A program made the position numbers and the translations under genes. Shown one piece after another: positions 59,623-64,000 of a stretch of 64,000 nt of DNA; position 1 is the first letter of the stretch; each line of letters starts with the position of its first letter. Source of the stretch: Trissonchulus latispiculum (Eukaryota > Nematoda > Enoplea > Enoplida > Ironidae); assembly GCA_030248195.1 (NCBI GenBank), contig JASAND010019756.1:1-64000 (forward strand). The letters run 5' to 3'. Below the pieces are notes generated by a model, which was given only the letters and a program-made list of their open reading frames with translations, did no database searches and had not been told where the DNA came from.

Positions 59623-62205
59623 CTCAGTAGCTAACACACAGATGATTTAATGTTAATGAGACTGATACAATTATAATTATTACAAACTATGCGTTCAAAG
59701 AGTAAACCACTACAATACCAACGGTTCAAATACAATATAGTGCGATACAGTACAACTTTACTGTACCAGAGTTGCCAGATATTTCCCTTTAGGTTATTAT
59801 TAATATTATTCCAATTTGGAATAATATTACTCACTTTGCTTAAGGTATAGGGACAAGGTCGATACTCTTAACGCCTTTTACACCCTTCTACTCTACTGAC
59901 TCTTTCTATCTCAAGTTCCCTATATGCTATGTGTTACCCTATATGCTTGTGCTTCGTTACTCTTTATACGTCCCCTTACAATAGGACTGTCAAACTAGTA
60001 TCACAATAACCTAAATTACTAACCGTTAACCTAGGGTCGGTCTTTGGGTGAGCTCCCTGAAAGTCGGTCATCGCTTTCGCTCCGACACTCAGTTCAGGGA
60101 TGATATGTGAGATAGAATTTGAGGAAATCGAAACAGTTGGGAGTTTGGGGTAGTCCTTCCTTACTTATCTCTAATTAATAGAAAATTAACACAGTTATAC
60201 AATGAATGATCTTCTTGTCTTCGTTAGGGACTGGGACGTCGGGTGCATAGTTTCTGGACAGGGGCAACGATTTCCAGGGTAACGAAAATAACGTTCAAAA
60301 GGTTAAGACACATTTTAAGTGTTTTAGAGTTGACTGTTAAATGGTAAGGCTGACAAAAGTTCCGGTTCACCCAATGATCAGGTTTGAAGTGCTCGCTACG
60401 CCGTCTCCGCTCTCAATCCAACAACTTTACCACTGCCGGTCAATGTACCTTTCCCAGGTTCCAAAATACGACTAATCCTTAGGGCTTCCACTGATTATCT
60501 GACTAGGACTGACTCCGTCCTCTACTGATCCACGGGTTACTGCTTCTGAATAGGTTACTGACACAAATATCGCTCAATCGTCCAGATCCGGCAAGACAGC
60601 GTTGGCTTATCGTCCGCAACTGAATCAAATGGGTTAAAACCCATTAGTACAAGGTTACGGTGCGGGAATCGAACCCAGCAACCATTACTCGTTCGTTTGC
60701 TTTCCAAGCCCAAAATGTGCATTTTGGGCCCCATTTGAACTTGTGCTTTGAAGAAGTGACTGAAAATCGTTGGTTATTGCCTTTTTGACAATATTAACCG
60801 TTTCTGGTAACTTCTTGTCACCAAATGGGCCTTCTTGGCCATTTTTAGGTTGCAACTTGTTGAATTTGGTTAAACTTGACGTAATTCTTTGCTTGAATAA
60901 GGTTGTGTTTGCGTTTCCTGGGCCCGATTGGGCCTACTTGCACTTGCGATTGGCCAAAACACTCTGGTAACGCGTACAAGATTTACTGTTCGCACCCTAT
61001 TTGGAAATTTTGCTTGTTTCTTCCTCTTCTCGCACAAACCGAGCCGCCTGGGCCGTTTTAGATTAATACTAGCAATTTCTGACAGAAGTTCGCATGTTCT
61101 TTAGAGAGGACAGAATAACCGAACAGTACTTGTATTTTTGGCGTGGTTTTGGCCCGATTTAGAGCTTTGCCACGGGAAGTAGGCTTATTTCCCGTGGCCA
61201 ACTGATAATCCCAAATATGAACAGAACGTGGCATTTTAAGTGAGTTTTGATATTGGAAGATGGTCAAATACCTCTTATTTACTACAATTAGCTTAACTAC
61301 TGCCTACCTACTTACATGTATAACATTACTGAAACTTACGTAATGCTAGCTAAGAATTACTAACTACAGGTTATTGGATCTAAAATTCTACAATTAAACA
61401 GCTTTCCTGCTTACATTGATTACTTGATGTTAAAATAAAGTTAGTAGTGTCTTTGAGTGAGTTTTTGCATATAATCAATTTCAATTAGCTTATATCAAAA
61501 ATGCAAAAACACTCACTCACTGTCTCAAAAGCCGTTCTACGCAGTCCCTACTTACCGACCCACCGAACTACTTCTACATCTAAATTCCTACCTATCTAAA
61601 GCCCATAGGGGACGTCCCCGAACCGCTACTCGATCCGGTCCTGGCAACCCCTGCAGCCAGGCGAGTGGAAGTCGCGCGTACTACCACCCTTTCACTCGGG
61701 CATGTTCTAAATTTGTTCAAAACCAATATACAAATTTGAGCATTTTTGATGAACGCGAACCCGAGTGAAACTGGTATCATTTGTAGAGCTCGACAAACTG
61801 AACATTTTCTGTGCTTACCGTATTAATCAATATTAAACAGTTAATGAGAAATTATTAATTAAAGTTTTACTGAACAGTGCGCAATTTGAACAATTGCGCA
61901 CGCTTAACACTTCCTGTGTTAATTTTAACCTTGTTGTGTTAATTAGCTGATACTTAATTAGTTGGTACAAAAGTTACATCATTTTGTAGAGTTTGAAGAG
62001 CTGAACATTTTGCTTTTGAATGAAGAGCTGAACATTTTGCTTTTTGAATCAGATTAAACTGTCCAGCTGTTAATGAGAAATTCACGATCAAAATTTACCT
62101 TCACATATGCGTAATTTGCACATACAGTGTATTAGCTCAATTCACACGTGCTGGGTTGCCAAATTGCTTCCATATATAGGCTGGCTTGAACTAGTTCTAA
62201 TCATA

Positions 62206-62276
62206 GCCCGTGTAGCTCATTGGATGAGTACCGGATTCCTAATCCGGAGGTCCTGAGTTCGAATCTCAGCACGGGT
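62206..62276 (+). tRNA. tRNA-Arg (anticodon CCT), right-arm copy
   Basis: Identical over the 71-nt cloverleaf to the left-arm copy: acceptor GCCCGTG/CACGGGT, anticodon loop TTCCTAA, T arm CTGAG-TTCGAAT-CTCAG. The TTTCC after the tRNA is only a weak pol III terminator, with three T rather than the usual four or more; a run of four T follows near 62,286. Confidence 0.93.
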
Positions 62277-62693
62277 CTATTTCCTTTTGTTTAGCTTGGA
62301 TCACCCCTTTGTGTTTCAAAACTGAACATTATAACCGACTGAATTTAAACAATTACGGTCACAACCTTGAGCTAATAACTATTTTAGACCGAATAACTGA
62401 TACTGCACTGAGTAAACGTCTTTTAACTATTAGTTTACTAACACGACACAACTAGGTTTACTTTCCCGAATTAGAACTAAATAACCTGCCCGTCCGCTAA
62501 TCGGACGTTTGCTATGAAATACTTAATTGTAGTGAATTTCCTGTTATTTTATGTATTATACCTATTACAATTCCGGTTCGGCTAGTTCTGGGTATCATAA
62601 ATGTGGCTCATTCGCCCCCTAATCGCAGGGCTACCTACATGGATGACCGGAAACCCGACAGATTTACAGACCTAATACGGGGTCCCCGGACTC

Positions 62694-62750
62694 AGGGTTG
62701 GGAGTCTCTCGGTCTCGGTCTCGGTCTCGCTCAGTGCCGAGACTTGACCA

Positions 62751-62786
<36 letters not shown>

Positions 62787-63113
62787 CTCACCCAAAAGTC
62801 TCGGTGTCGACCCCGAGACCGGAAATTTTTTGAAAACATCCAATTTCAGCGAAATTTTTTAAGTCAATGTAACAAAAATTTACTGACGAGGTGCGGAAAC
62901 CGTGTGTTTATGGTTTGCAGCCCGCCAAAGGTGGGCCTGAGCCTTAAAACTGGAAGAAATTAAATTTAAGCTTAAAATTGCTAGTCTCGGTCTCGGTCTC
63001 GGTCTCACCCAAAAGCCGAGACTTGGCTAGTCTCGGTCTCGGTCTCGGTACCCTGGTCTCGGTCTCGTTCTCGGTCTCGGTCTCGGTGAAATCTCGGTCT
63101 CGGCCTCAACCCT
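62694..63113. mobile_element. GAGACC-repeat element, right-arm copy
   Basis: Mirror of 34,333-34,747 with GGTCTC runs at both ends and ends AGGGTTGGG / CAACCCT. It carries a small extra segment (GCAGCCCGCCAAAGGTGGG near 62,917-62,936) missing on the left, and its repeat tracts differ in length from the left copy. Confidence 0.6.
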
Positions 63114-64000
63114 CCCGTGACCCTAGGCTGCAGAATCTGCTTTAAACCGCCGAATTTTGGAGCCAATATGCCTATAAGGTTTCTCACCATATTCACTCCA
63201 AAACTAGCAATTTCGCGTCAAACATACATCTAGGTTCTAAACAAAATAAATCCCTATACGATTAGGGGCCAAATTGCTACTCAATTTGGCCCAGTTCCTG
63301 CCTAATATCTTAGTTGAGCAATTTACGTGCTCATTCTGGCAGTCCCAAGACCATTATCTTACAAAAGGGGTTAGATGGTATGCTCTCATTCACACTCACA
63401 ATCACACAATTTTGATTCGAGATTCACACTCTGGAAATGGGGCTAACCTTGGAACCCCGCCAATCCATGAGGAGTTTACCCAAGGAGCCGATTACGTAAA
63501 TTTAGTAGTCCCATTCACACAATCACTGTCACAATCATACTAGTAATTACACGGACAACTAAATAATGCAATACAAACCCTAGAAGTCTCCTACCTAAAT
63601 CTACCTATTCTTTGTATGCACCCTTTTGTCATGTTTTGGAATTAACTGATCTCCGTCTTGAGCTTAAAATTCGTAATTTTATAGTTTTGACCGAGATTGG
63701 GAACTTTTGGAACTTTGACAATTTTTCTGAAAGCTGAACGAGTAATAGTTGCCTGGCAATTATTACAAAACACTAACAAACACTTTCCGCTAAGGACAGC
63801 TTCTATTACATTAATTTCGGGAAGCCGGCCATTCCCCTTGAAACAGCTAATTAATTAACAATTTAAATGATTCCTGGGCTTTTGAATCCTAATAGTTTTA
63901 GACTAGCCGACCTACACAAGATCACACACGTGGACAATTACAGACAATGCTTCTTTTTCACATGACAGTGCCTATTTTTAACAAGTATGGCCGGCAATTC

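Larger units (their letters stand above)
49591..64000. repeat. Right arm of the giant inverted repeat, cut by the window end
   Basis: Reverse complement of 33,457-47,606. The last base, 64,000, still pairs with 33,457, so the arm runs past the window. The right arm is the better-preserved one where it can be judged: the Wnt exons are open and two transposon target duplications are exact. Unlisted stretches (53.0-53.9, 55.9-56.9, 58.1-59.4, 59.7-61.1, 61.3-62.1 and 63.2-64.0 kb) hold AT-rich sequence in which I see no supported gene. A run of 11 C lies at about 56,452. Confidence 0.95.

Overview
The window is a transposon-rich, AT-rich piece of a metazoan genome, most likely from an invertebrate. 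A Wnt gene with matching splice phases, a six-exon EF-hand gene of the calexcitin/sarcoplasmic calcium-binding type and a broken BEL/Pao retrotransposon all point to an animal. I cannot narrow the phylum from sequence alone. Very little of the window is coding. Most open frames of 60-150 codons lie in tandem repeats, G/C homopolymer islands or transposon arms.

Layout. 1-5.2 kb is non-coding, with G/C-homopolymer repeats and one TIR element bounded by TTAA. 5.2-9.4 kb is a composite of two tandem arrays (units of about 145 and 148 bp) between inverted flanks, with a 184-bp-TIR MITE between them. 9.9-11.1 kb holds two more tandem arrays. 11.3-23.9 kb is a run of DNA transposons around one F-box/LRR exon (14,619-16,063). 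Four of these have intact 8-bp target duplications and hAT-style ends, and one is a 1.4-kb near-perfect palindrome. 24,235-26,278 (minus) is a complete 192-residue EF-hand gene in six exons that no single open frame reveals. 28.3-30.5 kb is a degenerate BEL/Pao gag-protease with an N-terminal PHD-like finger.

From 33.5 kb to the end, the window is one giant inverted repeat: 33,457-47,606 is the reverse complement of 49,591-64,000, around a 1,984-bp spacer. The right arm runs off the window. Both arms carry a tRNA-Arg(CCT), the same transposons and the same five 3' exons of a Wnt gene. Only the right Wnt copy is intact, and it joins in frame to one further Wnt exon that lies in the spacer. The left copy has no such exon and is frameshifted. 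The arms differ by many small changes and one deletion of about 290 bp, so they are not copies of one read. Whether this is a real palindromic duplication or two haplotypes joined head to head by an assembler is the main open question.

A second theme is a set of hAT-like non-autonomous elements. Each family has its own short GC-rich subterminal motif (CCGGAG, CCCCGG, GGATC, GGGTCACC, GAGACC and others). This suggests parallel evolution of microsatellite-like transposase-binding arrays.
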